From NCBI RefSeq assembly GCF_002288305.1, contig NZ_CP016779.1:372001-436000 (forward strand): a stretch of 64,000 nucleotides of DNA, written 5' to 3'. The position numbers and the translations under genes are program-made. The notes below the pieces were generated by a model. That model was not told the origin of the DNA. It worked only from the letters and a program-made list of their open reading frames with translations, and searched no databases. The stretch comes from Candidatus Nanopelagicus abundans (GTDB lineage Bacteria > Actinomycetota > Actinomycetes > Nanopelagicales > Nanopelagicaceae). This document shows, piece by piece, positions 32,768 through 41,756 of the stretch (position 1 is the first letter of the stretch; every line of letters starts with the position of its first letter).

Positions 32768-32783
32768 ACCCAACATATAGGGG
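32768..32783. promoter_or_regulatory. Candidate NrdR box
   Basis: The core CAACATATAG (32771-32780) agrees at nine of ten positions with the NrdR consensus CwAtATaTwG. NrdR boxes usually come in pairs about three helical turns apart; I see no convincing second one. It lies 86 bases before the nrdR start. The surrounding TTCACCC...GGGGTGA dyad strengthens the symmetry. Confidence 0.45.
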
Positions 32784-32865
32784 TGATTACGCTTATGGCT
32801 TCCATAAGTAGTAGTTTTCCGCTAATGTGCACTTCCCCCACTTAGCTAAAAAGGAGAAGCCCCTC

Positions 32866-33363
32866 GTGATCTGCCCATTCTGTCGCTTTGATGATTCAAG
32901 AGTGATTGATTCACGTCCAACGGATGAGGGAAATCAGATCCGCCGCCGGCGCGAGTGCACCAGCTGCGGAAGGCGTTTTAACACCGCAGAGAGCTCCATC
33001 CTTTTAGTTATTAAACGATCAGGTGCAACTGAGCCTTTCTCTCGCGAGAAGGTAATCAGCGGCGTTCGTAAGGCTTGCCAAGGCAGACCAGTAAGTGATG
33101 ATGATTTAGCTCTACTTGCGCAACGAGTAGAAGAGACCCTTCGCTTAGATGGCGCTGCAGAAATTGAGGCCCAAGAGATTGGCCTGGCCCTGCTTGCACC
33201 ACTACGTGAACTCGATGAGGTCGCCTACCTACGTTATGCCTCGGTATACCGTAACTTCGCCTCCTTAGAGGATTTTGAAGCTGAGATCGCACTATTGCGC
33301 GCTGAGCCTTCTAGAAATTTTAAAGTACCAAAAGATTCTCGAAATCAAGCATTAATTAAGTAG
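32866..33363 (+). CDS. nrdR: Transcriptional repressor NrdR
   Basis: A 165-residue protein. The zinc ribbon has Cys3, Cys6, Cys31 and Cys34 (ICPFC, then ECTSCGRRF). The ATP-cone follows with [20 protein letters not shown] near residue 48 and ends with [11 protein letters not shown] near 128. NrdR senses ATP/dATP and represses ribonucleotide reductase genes. Start GTG at 32866 gives the family's usual beginning (M-ICPFC) and lies 9 bases after AAGGAG; an upstream in-frame GTG at 32827 is less likely. The target nrdJ is 103 bases downstream. Confidence 0.95.
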   Translation: MICPFCRFDDSRVIDSRPTDEGNQIRRRRECTSCGRRFNTAESSILLVIKRSGATEPFSREKVISGVRKACQGRPVSDDDLALLAQRVEETLRLDGAAEIEAQEIGLALLAPLRELDEVAYLRYASVYRNFASLEDFEAEIALLRAEPSRNFKVPKDSRNQALIK

Positions 33364-33466
33364 CCCCTTAAGTAGATAAGAAGATAAGAAAAGTAAGTAA
33401 GAAAAGCTAGGCAGTAAAGATTTAAATTTAGGAATTTAGTAACAACTAGAGTTAAGGGGCAACAGA

Positions 33467-36256
33467 ATGTCAGTCGTAAATAAGGGCGCAGTGGCAAAGA
33501 CTGATACCAAAAAAGGTCTAACCATAGAACGTATCTACACAACCGCTGGTGTTCACCCTTATGACAGTGTTAAGTGGGAAAGACGTGATGTAGTTCAGAC
33601 CAACTGGAAATCCGGTGAGGTTATCTTTGAACAAAAAAGTGTTGAATACCCTGATTTCTGGTCAGTAAATGCCTCAACTATTGTTACCACAAAATACTTC
33701 AGAGGAGCCCTTGGCGCTGAAAACAGAGAGTACTCACTTAAGCAGGTTATTGATCGCGTAGTTTTAACTTATACAAAAGCTGGTAAAGATAATGGTTATT
33801 TTGCCAGCGATGAAGATGCGCTAGTTTTTGAACATGAATTAACTTATATGTTAATGAATCAAATATTTTCTTATAACTCACCAGTTTGGTTTAATGTTGG
33901 CACAGCTGCCCCACAACAAGTCTCTGCTTGTTTTATTCTTTCAGTTGATGACACGATGGAATCAATTCTTAATTGGTATAAAGAAGAGGGCTTTATTTTC
34001 AAAGGTGGATCAGGAGCTGGTCTTAATCTTTCAAGAATTCGCTCATCTAAAGAGCTTTTAAAATCAGGTGGCACAGCCTCAGGCCCAGTTTCATTTATGC
34101 GAGGTGCTGATTCTTCCGCCGGCACAATTAAATCAGGGGGCGCAACAAGACGCGCTGCCAAGATGGTTGTACTAGATGTTGATCATCCAGATATTGAAGA
34201 ATTCATTGAGACAAAGATAAGAGAAGAAGAGAAGATCAGGGCACTGCGGGACGCCGGCTTTGATATGGATCTTGGCGGAAAAGACATTATTTCTGTGCAG
34301 TATCAAAATGCGAATAACTCAGTTCGGGTATCGGACGCTTTCATGCGTGCATATGAAGCTGGTGAATCTTTTGGTTTAACAGCTCGCTCAACTGGTGAGG
34401 TTATTGAATCAGTGGATGCTAAAAAATTATTCCGTAAGATGGCAGAGGCAGCTTGGGCATGTGCTGATCCTGGAATTCAATACGATGACACGATTAATGA
34501 GTGGCACACCAACCCAGAGACTGGCCGCATTAATGCATCTAATCCATGTTCTGAGTACATGTCATTAGATAACTCATCATGTAACTTGGCATCTTTAAAC
34601 TTAATGAAGTTTCTAAAAGCTGATGGTTCATTTGATGTTAAAAACTTTGTGAAGGTAACTGAGTTAGTTATTACCTCAATGGATATATCAATTTGCTTTG
34701 CAGATTTTCCAACCGAGGCAATTGGTCAAACCACAAGAGATTTTCGTCAATTAGGAATTGGTTATGCAAACCTTGGAGCCCTTCTTATGGCATCAGGTTT
34801 GGCATATGACTCAGAGGGCGGGCGCGCGTTAGCTGGAGCGATTACCTCAGTATTAACTGGTGTTTCATATCGAAGGAGCGCAGAACTTGCCGGCATTGTT
34901 GGTGCGTATAACGGATATGCTCGAAATGCAGCGGCTCATACAAAAGTAATGCGCAAGCACCAGAATGCAACTGAGTCTGCTAAATCTGTTTCAACTTTAG
35001 ATAAAGATGTTTGGGCAGAGGCAATTAAGCAATGGGCGAGTGGTAACGCGTTAGGTGAGAAAAACGGTTGGCGAAACGCGCAAGCATCCGTTCTAGCACC
35101 AACTGGAACTATTGGCTTAATGATGGATTGTGATACCACCGGTATTGAGCCAGATCTAGCACTTGTTAAGTTTAAGAAGATGGTCGGCGGCGGTTCGATG
35201 CAGATCGTTAATCAGACTGTGCCACTTGCACTTAAAAAACTTGGTTATACAGATGAAACAATTGAAGCAATCATTGAATACATCTCAGAGCATGGAAATA
35301 TTATTGATGCTCCAGGATTAAAGCCTGAGCACTACACCGTATTTGATTGCGCAATGGGAGTTAGATCAATTAGCGCGATGGGCCATGTTCATATGATGGC
35401 GGCTTGTCAGCCATTTTTATCAGGTGCGATATCTAAGACAGTTAACTTGCCAGCGGATGCTAGCGTTGAAGAAATTGAAGAGGTTTACTACCAAGGTTGG
35501 AAGTTAGGTATTAAGGCACTTGCTGTATATCGTGATAATTGCAAGGTTGGTCAACCACTATCTGATTCAAAGGGTAAAAAAGCTGAAATAGTAGTTGATA
35601 CACAACCAACTGCAGTTCGACGTCGTCTTCCAAAATCAAGGCCGGCGCAAACTACTTCATTCTCAGTAGCAGGGGCAGAGGGTTATATGACCGCTGGTGC
35701 TTACGCTGATGGCGCACTAGCTGAAGTTTTCCTAAAACTTGGTAAGCAAGGTTCAACTCTTGCTGGTGTGATGGATGCGTTTTCAATTGCAGTATCAGTT
35801 GGATTGCAATATGGCGTTCCACTTGAAACATATGTAGAAAAATTTGCTAACCAAAGATTTGAGCCAGCAGGTATGACTGATGATGCTGATATCAGAATGG
35901 CGCAATCAGTAATGGATTACATCTTCCGCAGATTAGCACTGGATTATTTACCATTTGATGCACGTTCTGCTCTTGGAATTTACTCAGCAGCTGAGCGCGC
36001 TCGCGCCCTTGAAACTGGTGATTACACACCGGATGAGAAGGAATCAATTGGTGAGAGTGTAAAAAATTCTCAATCAGTAAAGATTGAAAAGGCGCCTTTG
36101 GATAACTCACCAGTTGGTTCATCAATGGAGCTCTTTGAAAAGATGGCTGGAGTTAAATCAGATGCACCACTTTGTATGACATGTGGTGTGAAGATGAGAA
36201 TGGCTGGCTCATGTTTCGTCTGTGAGGGTTGCGGAAACACCTCAGGCTGTTCTTAA
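33467..36256 (+). CDS. nrdJ: Vitamin B12-dependent ribonucleotide reductase (class II)
   Basis: A 929-residue class II reductase that makes deoxynucleotides with adenosylcobalamin as radical source. The loop Cys and Glu of the active site are seen in NASNPCSEYMSLDNSSCNL near residue 365. GGSGAGLNLSRIRSS near 180 and the PTGTIGLMMDCDTTGIEPD segment near 545 are typical. The C-terminus has the paired cysteines CMTCG and CEGCG that reduce the active-site disulfide. Length is usual for the actinobacterial type (about 930-960). No class I (nrdAB) gene is in the window. The gap 33364-33466 contains ribosome site AAGGGG but no cobalamin riboswitch. Confidence 0.97.
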   Translation: MSVVNKGAVAKTDTKKGLTIERIYTTAGVHPYDSVKWERRDVVQTNWKSGEVIFEQKSVEYPDFWSVNASTIVTTKYFRGALGAENREYSLKQVIDRVVLTYTKAGKDNGYFASDEDALVFEHELTYMLMNQIFSYNSPVWFNVGTAAPQQVSACFILSVDDTMESILNWYKEEGFIFKGGSGAGLNLSRIRSSKELLKSGGTASGPVSFMRGADSSAGTIKSGGATRRAAKMVVLDVDHPDIEEFIETKIREEEKIRALRDAGFDMDLGGKDIISVQYQNANNSVRVSDAFMRAYEAGESFGLTARSTGEVIESVDAKKLFRKMAEAAWACADPGIQYDDTINEWHTNPETGRINASNPCSEYMSLDNSSCNLASLNLMKFLKADGSFDVKNFVKVTELVITSMDISICFADFPTEAIGQTTRDFRQLGIGYANLGALLMASGLAYDSEGGRALAGAITSVLTGVSYRRSAELAGIVGAYNGYARNAAAHTKVMRKHQNATESAKSVSTLDKDVWAEAIKQWASGNALGEKNGWRNAQASVLAPTGTIGLMMDCDTTGIEPDLALVKFKKMVGGGSMQIVNQTVPLALKKLGYTDETIEAIIEYISEHGNIIDAPGLKPEHYTVFDCAMGVRSISAMGHVHMMAACQPFLSGAISKTVNLPADASVEEIEEVYYQGWKLGIKALAVYRDNCKVGQPLSDSKGKKAEIVVDTQPTAVRRRLPKSRPAQTTSFSVAGAEGYMTAGAYADGALAEVFLKLGKQGSTLAGVMDAFSIAVSVGLQYGVPLETYVEKFANQRFEPAGMTDDADIRMAQSVMDYIFRRLALDYLPFDARSALGIYSAAERARALETGDYTPDEKESIGESVKNSQSVKIEKAPLDNSPVGSSMELFEKMAGVKSDAPLCMTCGVKMRMAGSCFVCEGCGNTSGCS

Positions 36257-36270
36257 TAAATTAAAGTATC

Positions 36271-36307
36271 AGGGCTCGCAGTTAAAACTGCGGGCCCTTA
36301 CTTTTTT
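36271..36307 (+). terminator. Intrinsic terminator after nrdJ
   Basis: AGGGCTCGCAGTT pairs with AACTGCGGGCCCT (one G-T pair) around a two-base loop, followed by TACTTTTTT. Confidence 0.85.
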
Positions 36308-36311
36308 CCAA

Positions 36312-36317
36312 TAACCT
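36312..36317 (+). promoter_or_regulatory. -10 box of a leaderless promoter
   Basis: TAACCT six bases before the GTG at 36324, directly behind the nrdJ terminator. Confidence 0.6.
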
Positions 36318-36323
36318 GCGCTA

Positions 36324-38351
36324 GTGAGTGAGTATTCAAAAAAGGTTAGATCAGCCCTTGATGTTGCAGTTACTGCAATTGGTGGGGAGCCCAGAGCGGG
36401 CCAAATTGAGATGGCAGAGGCGGTTGCTAACGCGTTATCTGATCGCCATCACCTTTTAGTTCAAGCTGGAACTGGCACTGGTAAATCACTCGCTTACTTA
36501 GTACCAGCATTAGTACATGGCAAAAAAGTATTAGTAGCAACCGCCACCTTAGCTTTGCAGCGGCAATTAATTGAGCGAGATTTACCAAAGATAAAAGCAG
36601 CGCTCGATAAAGAATTAAAGCGAGATATTTCATTCGCTATCTATAAAGGCGTTGGTAATTACATTTGCTTGCAGAAAATGAATAACGCAGCAAATGATCC
36701 TGAGGGTGAAATGATTTTAGAGATCTCATCCCTTGAGGCGGATGCAAAAAGATTAAGAGCGTGGGCGCAGTCACCTGGTGCAAGTGGAGATAGAGATGAT
36801 GCCCCTGAGGTTGATAGGCGGGTGTGGGCGGCTAATTCAGTATCAGGGCGGGAGTGCATAGGAGCTGATGATTGCCCATCAGGTTCTAGATGTTTTGCTG
36901 CCCTTGCAAAAGCTAAAGCGCAAACAGCAGATATTGTTGTTACAAACCATACATTGCTAGCAATTGAAATTGTTGACTCTCATCCAATTTTGCCAGAGCG
37001 GGATGCAATTATTTTAGATGAGGCACATGAGTTTATGGATCGCACAACTCAAGCTGTTACCGAGGAGTTAACTGCTGCCAGAGTTTCACGCGCTGCTAAT
37101 ATGGCAAGAAAACATATGCCAGGTAAAGGCAGTGATGCTTTAAATAAGGCGGCTGAAAAATTTGCCGCGGCCATTAATGATTACGCAAATGATTTAAAAA
37201 CAGATCCGCAAAAAGCTGGCAGGTTAGATAAATTACCATCCTCACTTGAAGCACCACTTAGGGCAGTAAAAGAAGCGGTCTCTGCTGTAACAGCGATGAT
37301 TTCAGCCGATGCTGAAATTATTGATCCAAACACAATGGCTGAACGGGCAAGAGTAAAAGGAGCGCTAAATGAGATTAGCCAAACCTGTACTAAGTTATTA
37401 AAACCTGGCCACACACATGTGCTCTGGTTTGAGCCAACTTATTCAACTTTATACCTAGCACCTTTGGCAGTCTCTGATGTGTTGCGCGGTAATTTGCTGA
37501 CTCAAACTCCAGTTATTGCAACTAGTGCGACTTTAACCGTTGGTAAATCATTTGATGCGATTGCTAAAAATATTGGCTTTGTAATTGCAGGTAAAAATGA
37601 TGAGGAAAATGATGAAGAAAGTGAGGATGATGAAAAAAGCTTGATGGATCCAGCAAATCTGCAGATCCTAGATGTTGGTTCTCCATTTGATTTCACTAAT
37701 CAAGGAATGCTTTATTTGCCAAAGGATTTGCCAGAGCCAGGCAGAGATGGACCATCAAAGGAAGTTCTTACTGAATTAGGTGAGTTAATTCAGGCAGCAG
37801 GTGGGCGCACACTAGCTTTATTCTCATCTTGGCGTGGTGTTGAGATGGCTGATGAACATTTAAGAGATGTTTTAGCAGAGCTTAAAATTCCAATAATTAC
37901 TCAACGCCGAGGTGATTCAGTTGGGCCACTAGTTGATAAGTTTGCAAAAGATGAACGATCAATTTTACTTGGCACAATTTCGCTATGGCAGGGCATTGAT
38001 GTGCCAGGAGGGGCCTGCACATTAGTTGTAATAGATCGCATTCCATTTCCAAGACCTGATGAACCAGTTTTATCTGCCAGAGCAGCAGAAGCTGACGCTG
38101 CAGGTGGCTCAGGCTTTATGCAGATATCACTGCCTAGAGCTGCCTTACTACTTGCCCAAGGAACTGGGCGATTAATTAGATCATTAGATGATCGAGGCGT
38201 TGTGGCAATCTTAGATTCTCGAATTGTTAATAAAAGATATGGCTCAATACTTTTAAACTCAATGCCGCCATTTTGGCGCACCAATGATGGTGAAGTTATA
38301 AAAGATGCACTGCGCAGATTAGATGCGCAGTATTTAGAGAGAAAAGATTAA
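36324..38351 (+). CDS. ATP-dependent DNA helicase, DinG/XPD family
   Basis: A 675-residue superfamily 2 helicase. Walker A is VQAGTGTGKSLAYLVP near residue 47 and the DEAH box LDEAHEFMD near 233. Four cysteines between them (NYICLQK near 113; then CIGADDCPSGSRC near 174-186) form the [4Fe-4S] site of DinG/XPD-type enzymes. Motifs V-VI are GTISLWQGIDVPGG and LAQGTGRLIRS in the C-terminal third. An acidic insert (NDEENDEESEDDEKS) near residue 430 is lineage-specific. It unwinds DNA with 5'-3' polarity in repair. Its stop shares TTAA with the Nudix gene. Confidence 0.92.
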   Translation: MSEYSKKVRSALDVAVTAIGGEPRAGQIEMAEAVANALSDRHHLLVQAGTGTGKSLAYLVPALVHGKKVLVATATLALQRQLIERDLPKIKAALDKELKRDISFAIYKGVGNYICLQKMNNAANDPEGEMILEISSLEADAKRLRAWAQSPGASGDRDDAPEVDRRVWAANSVSGRECIGADDCPSGSRCFAALAKAKAQTADIVVTNHTLLAIEIVDSHPILPERDAIILDEAHEFMDRTTQAVTEELTAARVSRAANMARKHMPGKGSDALNKAAEKFAAAINDYANDLKTDPQKAGRLDKLPSSLEAPLRAVKEAVSAVTAMISADAEIIDPNTMAERARVKGALNEISQTCTKLLKPGHTHVLWFEPTYSTLYLAPLAVSDVLRGNLLTQTPVIATSATLTVGKSFDAIAKNIGFVIAGKNDEENDEESEDDEKSLMDPANLQILDVGSPFDFTNQGMLYLPKDLPEPGRDGPSKEVLTELGELIQAAGGRTLALFSSWRGVEMADEHLRDVLAELKIPIITQRRGDSVGPLVDKFAKDERSILLGTISLWQGIDVPGGACTLVVIDRIPFPRPDEPVLSARAAEADAAGGSGFMQISLPRAALLLAQGTGRLIRSLDDRGVVAILDSRIVNKRYGSILLNSMPPFWRTNDGEVIKDALRRLDAQYLERKD

Positions 38352-38803
38352 AGCGCTTTTAATTTAGCAAGGAGCGTGGGCCAAGTATTTGCAAAGCTTG
38401 GGTGAAGATATTTATTTATAACCTCATCAAAGGCTATCCAGGCCACCTCTTTAGATTCATCATTTGCTTCATGAGCTACTAATTCAGGGTGTGCTTTAGC
38501 AATTACAGTGTGATAACTCCAGATTCCATGGTCATCCATAAATATCTCACCCGCTGTTAACTGATCTGCGCTAATTCCAATCTCTTCATGAGCTTCTCTA
38601 ATTGCTGCCTCAATTACGCTCTCATGTGAGTCACGAGCACCACCTGGAATACCCCAAGTGTCGCCATTGTGAACCCAAGGCGCACGATGTTGCATAAGAA
38701 TTGCGCCATCTCTTACTAACAGTAATCCGGCTGCGCCATTTAAACCCCAATGTTTGCCACCACAATTACACTCAATCCATCCATCGCCATCACGGTGCGC
38801 CAT
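38348..38803 (-). CDS. Nudix hydrolase
   Basis: A 151-residue protein with a perfect Nudix box, GARDSHESVIEAAIREAHEE followed by IGI, near residue 67. The start MAHRDGDG at 38803 is chosen over an in-frame GTG at 38821: AAAACT lies six bases before this ATG. The first 20 residues (GWIECNCGGKHWG) precede the LLLVRDG strand and carry a Cys pair. Nudix enzymes hydrolyse nucleoside diphosphate derivatives; this one could clean oxidised dNTPs, but the substrate cannot be told. It is convergent with the helicase, sharing four bases. Confidence 0.9.
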   Translation of the reverse strand: MAHRDGDGWIECNCGGKHWGLNGAAGLLLVRDGAILMQHRAPWVHNGDTWGIPGGARDSHESVIEAAIREAHEEIGISADQLTAGEIFMDDHGIWSYHTVIAKAHPELVAHEANDESKEVAWIAFDEVINKYLHPSFANTWPTLLAKLKAL

Positions 38804-38875
38804 GAGAGTAGTTTTACACACAACTACTTAATTCACAGCCAGGTGAATTAACTCCCAACGGAATCAAAATTTATA

Positions 38876-39124
38876 ATGAATCTTTCGCCAAAAGGTTATA
38901 TCGCACCCGTTGCCTGCATCTTTGCTGCTTGTGCTTATGAATCAGGGGAGTCTGATTTGGCCCATAACGGCATCTTAAGTGCGCTAGCTGATTGCCCAAA
39001 TTACCCGCTAGCACTTCTACTTCGCAGAGTTTTCACAGCCGCCTGGCCAGCTGATAGTTTTGCAATGATGCGCGCCGAGCTTCATCCAAAGATTTGTAGT
39101 TCACTTTTTGGCAGTAGTATTTAA
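38876..39124 (+). CDS. Short DUF4192-like protein (C-terminal part only)
   Basis: An 82-residue protein. YIAPVACIFAACAYESGESD and the following segment up to NYPLALLLRRVFTAAWP resemble the C-terminal end of actinobacterial DUF4192 proteins (usually about 300-400 residues), where a helix pair of the form APVA.LLA..A...G....A precedes a Y.LA.LL motif. The N-terminal body is absent, and the 54 bases between this gene and the divergent Nudix gene cannot hold it. It is either a remnant or a trimmed functional version. Function of the family is unknown. Confidence 0.6.
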   Translation: MNLSPKGYIAPVACIFAACAYESGESDLAHNGILSALADCPNYPLALLLRRVFTAAWPADSFAMMRAELHPKICSSLFGSSI

Positions 39125-39126
39125 TT

Positions 39127-39146
39127 ACTAAGCAGCGTTGCTTAGT
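39127..39146. promoter_or_regulatory. Hairpin/dyad before alanine dehydrogenase
   Basis: ACTAAGCA-GCGT-TGCTTAGT: an 8-bp perfect dyad 13 bases before the ATG of ald. No T-run follows. It may be an operator (Lrp/AldR-like regulators control ald elsewhere) or an RNA hairpin near the ribosome site. Confidence 0.5.
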
Positions 39147-39159
39147 AGAGCGGTGCTTA

Positions 39160-40242
39160 ATGATTATTGGTATTCCTAAAGAGCTCAAGAATAATGAGTT
39201 TAGAGTCGCAGCCACTCCATCTGGTGTACACGCATATGTAGTAGCCGGACACACAGTTTTAGTTGAAAAAAATGCTGGCACAGGCTCTGCTATTTCAGAT
39301 GCTGATTACATTGCAGCTGGCGCAAGCATTATTGACTCTGCCGATGAGATCTGGCAAAAAGCTGATTTAATTCAAAAAGTAAAAGAACCAATTGAAATTG
39401 AGTATAAAAGAATGCGCAAAGGACAAATTCTTTTTACATATCTGCATCTTGCCGCAAACAAATTATGCACGCAGGCGATTATTGACTCTGGCATAACAGC
39501 TATTGCATATGAAACAGTTGAAGTTGATGGGCAATTACCGCTACTAGCGCCAATGAGTGAGGTGGCTGGTCGAATGAGTATTCAAGTAGGAGCAGCAGCA
39601 CTTGAGGCAAGTAAGGGAGGCCGGGGTGTATTACTTGGCGGAGTTCCTGGGGTAAGACCTGGCAAGGTAGTTGTAATTGGCGCAGGAGTAGTAGGCGTTG
39701 CTGCTGCAACTATTGCCCATGGCATGAGAGCTGATGTGACGGTAATGGATTTAGATTTAAAACGTCTGGCCCAGATTGATCAAATATTTGCCGGAAATGT
39801 TAAAACATTAGCCTCTAGTGCGTATGAAATTGAAAAAGAGGTAACCCAGGCTGATTTAGTAATAGGTGCGGTATTAGTTCATGGCGCTAAAGCTCCAAAG
39901 CTTGTAAGTAATGATCTTGTGAAAAAAATGAAGCCAGGATCAGTATTAGTTGATGTGGCAATTGATCAAGGTGGCTGCTTCACTGATTCAAAGGCAACTA
40001 CTCATCAAGAGCCAACATTTAAGGTTCATAACTCAATCTTTTATTGTGTGGCAAATATGCCAGGGGCAGTTCCTGCTACCTCAACATACGCGCTCGCTAA
40101 TGCCACAATTAAATATGGTTTAGCCCTGGCTAATAAGGGGTGGGAAAAGGCGCTCGCCGATGATGAACACCTTGCTAAGGGGCTTAATGCGCACGAGGGA
40201 AAGATTATGTACGCCGCAGTTGCAAAGGCGCACAATCTCTAG
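39160..40242 (+). CDS. ald: Alanine dehydrogenase
   Basis: A 360-residue NAD-dependent enzyme converting L-alanine and pyruvate. It begins MIIGIPKELKNNEFRVAATP as Ald proteins do, with the substrate Arg (residue 15) and Lys (near 75, VKEPIEIEY) in place. The Rossmann motif VVVIGAGVVGVAAA lies near 170, and the C-terminal part has the YCVANMPGAVPATSTYAL stretch with Asn and Pro of the active site. Full length for the family (about 370). It stands between the DUF4192-like gene and the SAM riboswitch. Confidence 0.96.
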   Translation: MIIGIPKELKNNEFRVAATPSGVHAYVVAGHTVLVEKNAGTGSAISDADYIAAGASIIDSADEIWQKADLIQKVKEPIEIEYKRMRKGQILFTYLHLAANKLCTQAIIDSGITAIAYETVEVDGQLPLLAPMSEVAGRMSIQVGAAALEASKGGRGVLLGGVPGVRPGKVVVIGAGVVGVAAATIAHGMRADVTVMDLDLKRLAQIDQIFAGNVKTLASSAYEIEKEVTQADLVIGAVLVHGAKAPKLVSNDLVKKMKPGSVLVDVAIDQGGCFTDSKATTHQEPTFKVHNSIFYCVANMPGAVPATSTYALANATIKYGLALANKGWEKALADDEHLAKGLNAHEGKIMYAAVAKAHNL

Positions 40243-40253
40243 TATTTTTCGCG

Positions 40254-40371
40254 TAGGTCATGAGTCTTAGTGCATAGCCCCGGCTAACTAAGCGGCAACC
40301 CTCCACCACGGTGGGGTGCTCCGGGTGAAGACCAGGTCGATAGCAAGGTGCAATCGGCAAGAGTGGTTCGC
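40254..40371 (+). ncRNA. SAM-IV riboswitch
   Basis: The element starts GGTCATGAG (40256-40264), contains GCCCCGGC and GGCAACCCTCCACC, then GGTGGGGTGCTCCGGGTG and GAAGACCAGG, with GGTC and GACC closing the P1 stem. These blocks match the SAM-IV class known from actinobacteria, including a 3' part with GGCAAG that contributes the pseudoknot. It binds S-adenosylmethionine and, with the terminator just downstream, should switch off metY-metX when SAM is plentiful. The exact 3' border is approximate. Confidence 0.88.
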
Positions 40372-40380
40372 TAAAAAGAT

Positions 40381-40406
40381 TTAGGGGTAATCCCTAATAA
40401 TTTTTT
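40381..40406 (+). terminator. Riboswitch expression-platform terminator
   Basis: TTAGGG (40381-40386) pairs with CCCTAA (40392-40397) and is followed by TAATTTTTT. It lies between the SAM-IV aptamer and the metY start, so it is the likely regulated terminator. Confidence 0.7.
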
Positions 40407-40433
40407 ATCGCCACCTTTAATTGGGAGGTTACT

Positions 40434-41738
40434 TTGTCATATTCATTTGAAACCCAACAAGTTCATGCTGGTCAAGTGCCAGATCCAACAACGGGCGCTC
40501 GCGCACTTCCGCTTTATCAAACAACTGCTTATCAATTCCGTGATACCAAACATGCTGCTGACCTATTTGGTTTAGCAGAAATGGGAAATATCTACACCCG
40601 CATTATGAATCCAACACAGGATGTGGTTGAGCAAAGAATTGCTGCACTAGAAGGTGGCGTTGCCGCTCTTCTTGTCGCCTCAGGATCGGCTGCAACCGCA
40701 TATTCAATTATGAATGTGGCTCAAGCCGGTGATCATGTGGTTTCATCACCTTCACTTTATGGTGGTACTTACAACTTATTTCATTACACATTGCCAAAAT
40801 ATGGCATTGAGGTTACTTTCGTAGAGAATCCAGATGATTTAGATTCTTGGCGCAAGGCAATAAAGCCAAATACCAAGGCATTTTTTGGTGAGACGATTGC
40901 TAATCCAAAAAATGATGTATTAGACATCGAGGGTGTGGCAAAAATTGCTCATGAATTTGGTGCTCCATTAATAGTTGATAACACCGTTGCTACGCCATAT
41001 CTCATTCGCCCAATTGAGTGGGGTGCTGATGTAGTTGTGCACTCAGCAACTAAGTTCCTATCCGGTCATGGAAATGCGATCGTGGGAGCAATTGTTGACT
41101 CTGGAAAGTTTGATTATGCTAAATATCCAGAGCGGTTTAAGGGATTTAATGAGCCTGATCAGTCATATCATGGTCTTGTTTACGGCCAAGCACTAGGTGT
41201 TGGTTCAGCTTTTGGTGCCAACCTTTCTTATATCTTTAAGATCAGATTACAACTTCTTCGCGATATCGGAGCTGCAGTTTCACCATTTAATGCCTGGCTG
41301 CTTTCACATGGTCTTGAGACATTATCACTTCGCATGGAGCGTCATATTGAAAATGCAAAACAAGTTTCAACATGGCTGGAGAAGCACCCTCAGGTTGAAA
41401 AGGTTAACTATGCATCTTTGCCATCATCAAAGTGGAATAAGTTAGCTAACAAGTACTGTCCTAAGGGCAGTAGCTCTGTTCTATCCTTTGAAATTAAAGG
41501 TGGAGTTGAAGCTGGTAAGAAGTTTATTGAGGGACTAAATCTGCACTCACATGTAGCAAACATCGGAGATGTTAGAAGCTTGGCAATTCACCCAGCTTCA
41601 ACTACGCATTCCCAATTAACACCAGCAGAGCAGTTAACTGCAGGTGTTACTCCAGGATTAGTTCGTTTATCTGTTGGTATTGAAAATATCAAAGATATTC
41701 AAGCCGATCTTGAAAAAGCATTTGCTGCTGCTAAATAA
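40434..41738 (+). CDS. metY: O-acetylhomoserine sulfhydrylase
   Basis: A 434-residue PLP enzyme of the Cys/Met metabolism family. [22 protein letters not shown] is the usual MetY start, [14 protein letters not shown] lies near residue 78, and the PLP lysine is in [13 protein letters not shown] near 207. It makes homocysteine from O-acetylhomoserine and sulfide. TTG start five bases after GGGAGG. A SAM-IV riboswitch and terminator precede it, so transcription depends on low SAM. metX, which supplies its substrate, begins 18 bases after the stop. Confidence 0.95.
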   Translation: MSYSFETQQVHAGQVPDPTTGARALPLYQTTAYQFRDTKHAADLFGLAEMGNIYTRIMNPTQDVVEQRIAALEGGVAALLVASGSAATAYSIMNVAQAGDHVVSSPSLYGGTYNLFHYTLPKYGIEVTFVENPDDLDSWRKAIKPNTKAFFGETIANPKNDVLDIEGVAKIAHEFGAPLIVDNTVATPYLIRPIEWGADVVVHSATKFLSGHGNAIVGAIVDSGKFDYAKYPERFKGFNEPDQSYHGLVYGQALGVGSAFGANLSYIFKIRLQLLRDIGAAVSPFNAWLLSHGLETLSLRMERHIENAKQVSTWLEKHPQVEKVNYASLPSSKWNKLANKYCPKGSSSVLSFEIKGGVEAGKKFIEGLNLHSHVANIGDVRSLAIHPASTTHSQLTPAEQLTAGVTPGLVRLSVGIENIKDIQADLEKAFAAAK

Positions 41739-41756
41739 TAACAGCAAGTAAAAGTA

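Noticed and set aside
32656-32865. Possible cobalamin riboswitch before the B12-dependent reductase
   Set aside because: None of the conserved blocks of that class (such as GCCACTG) is present; only the NrdR-like box and a small dyad are seen.
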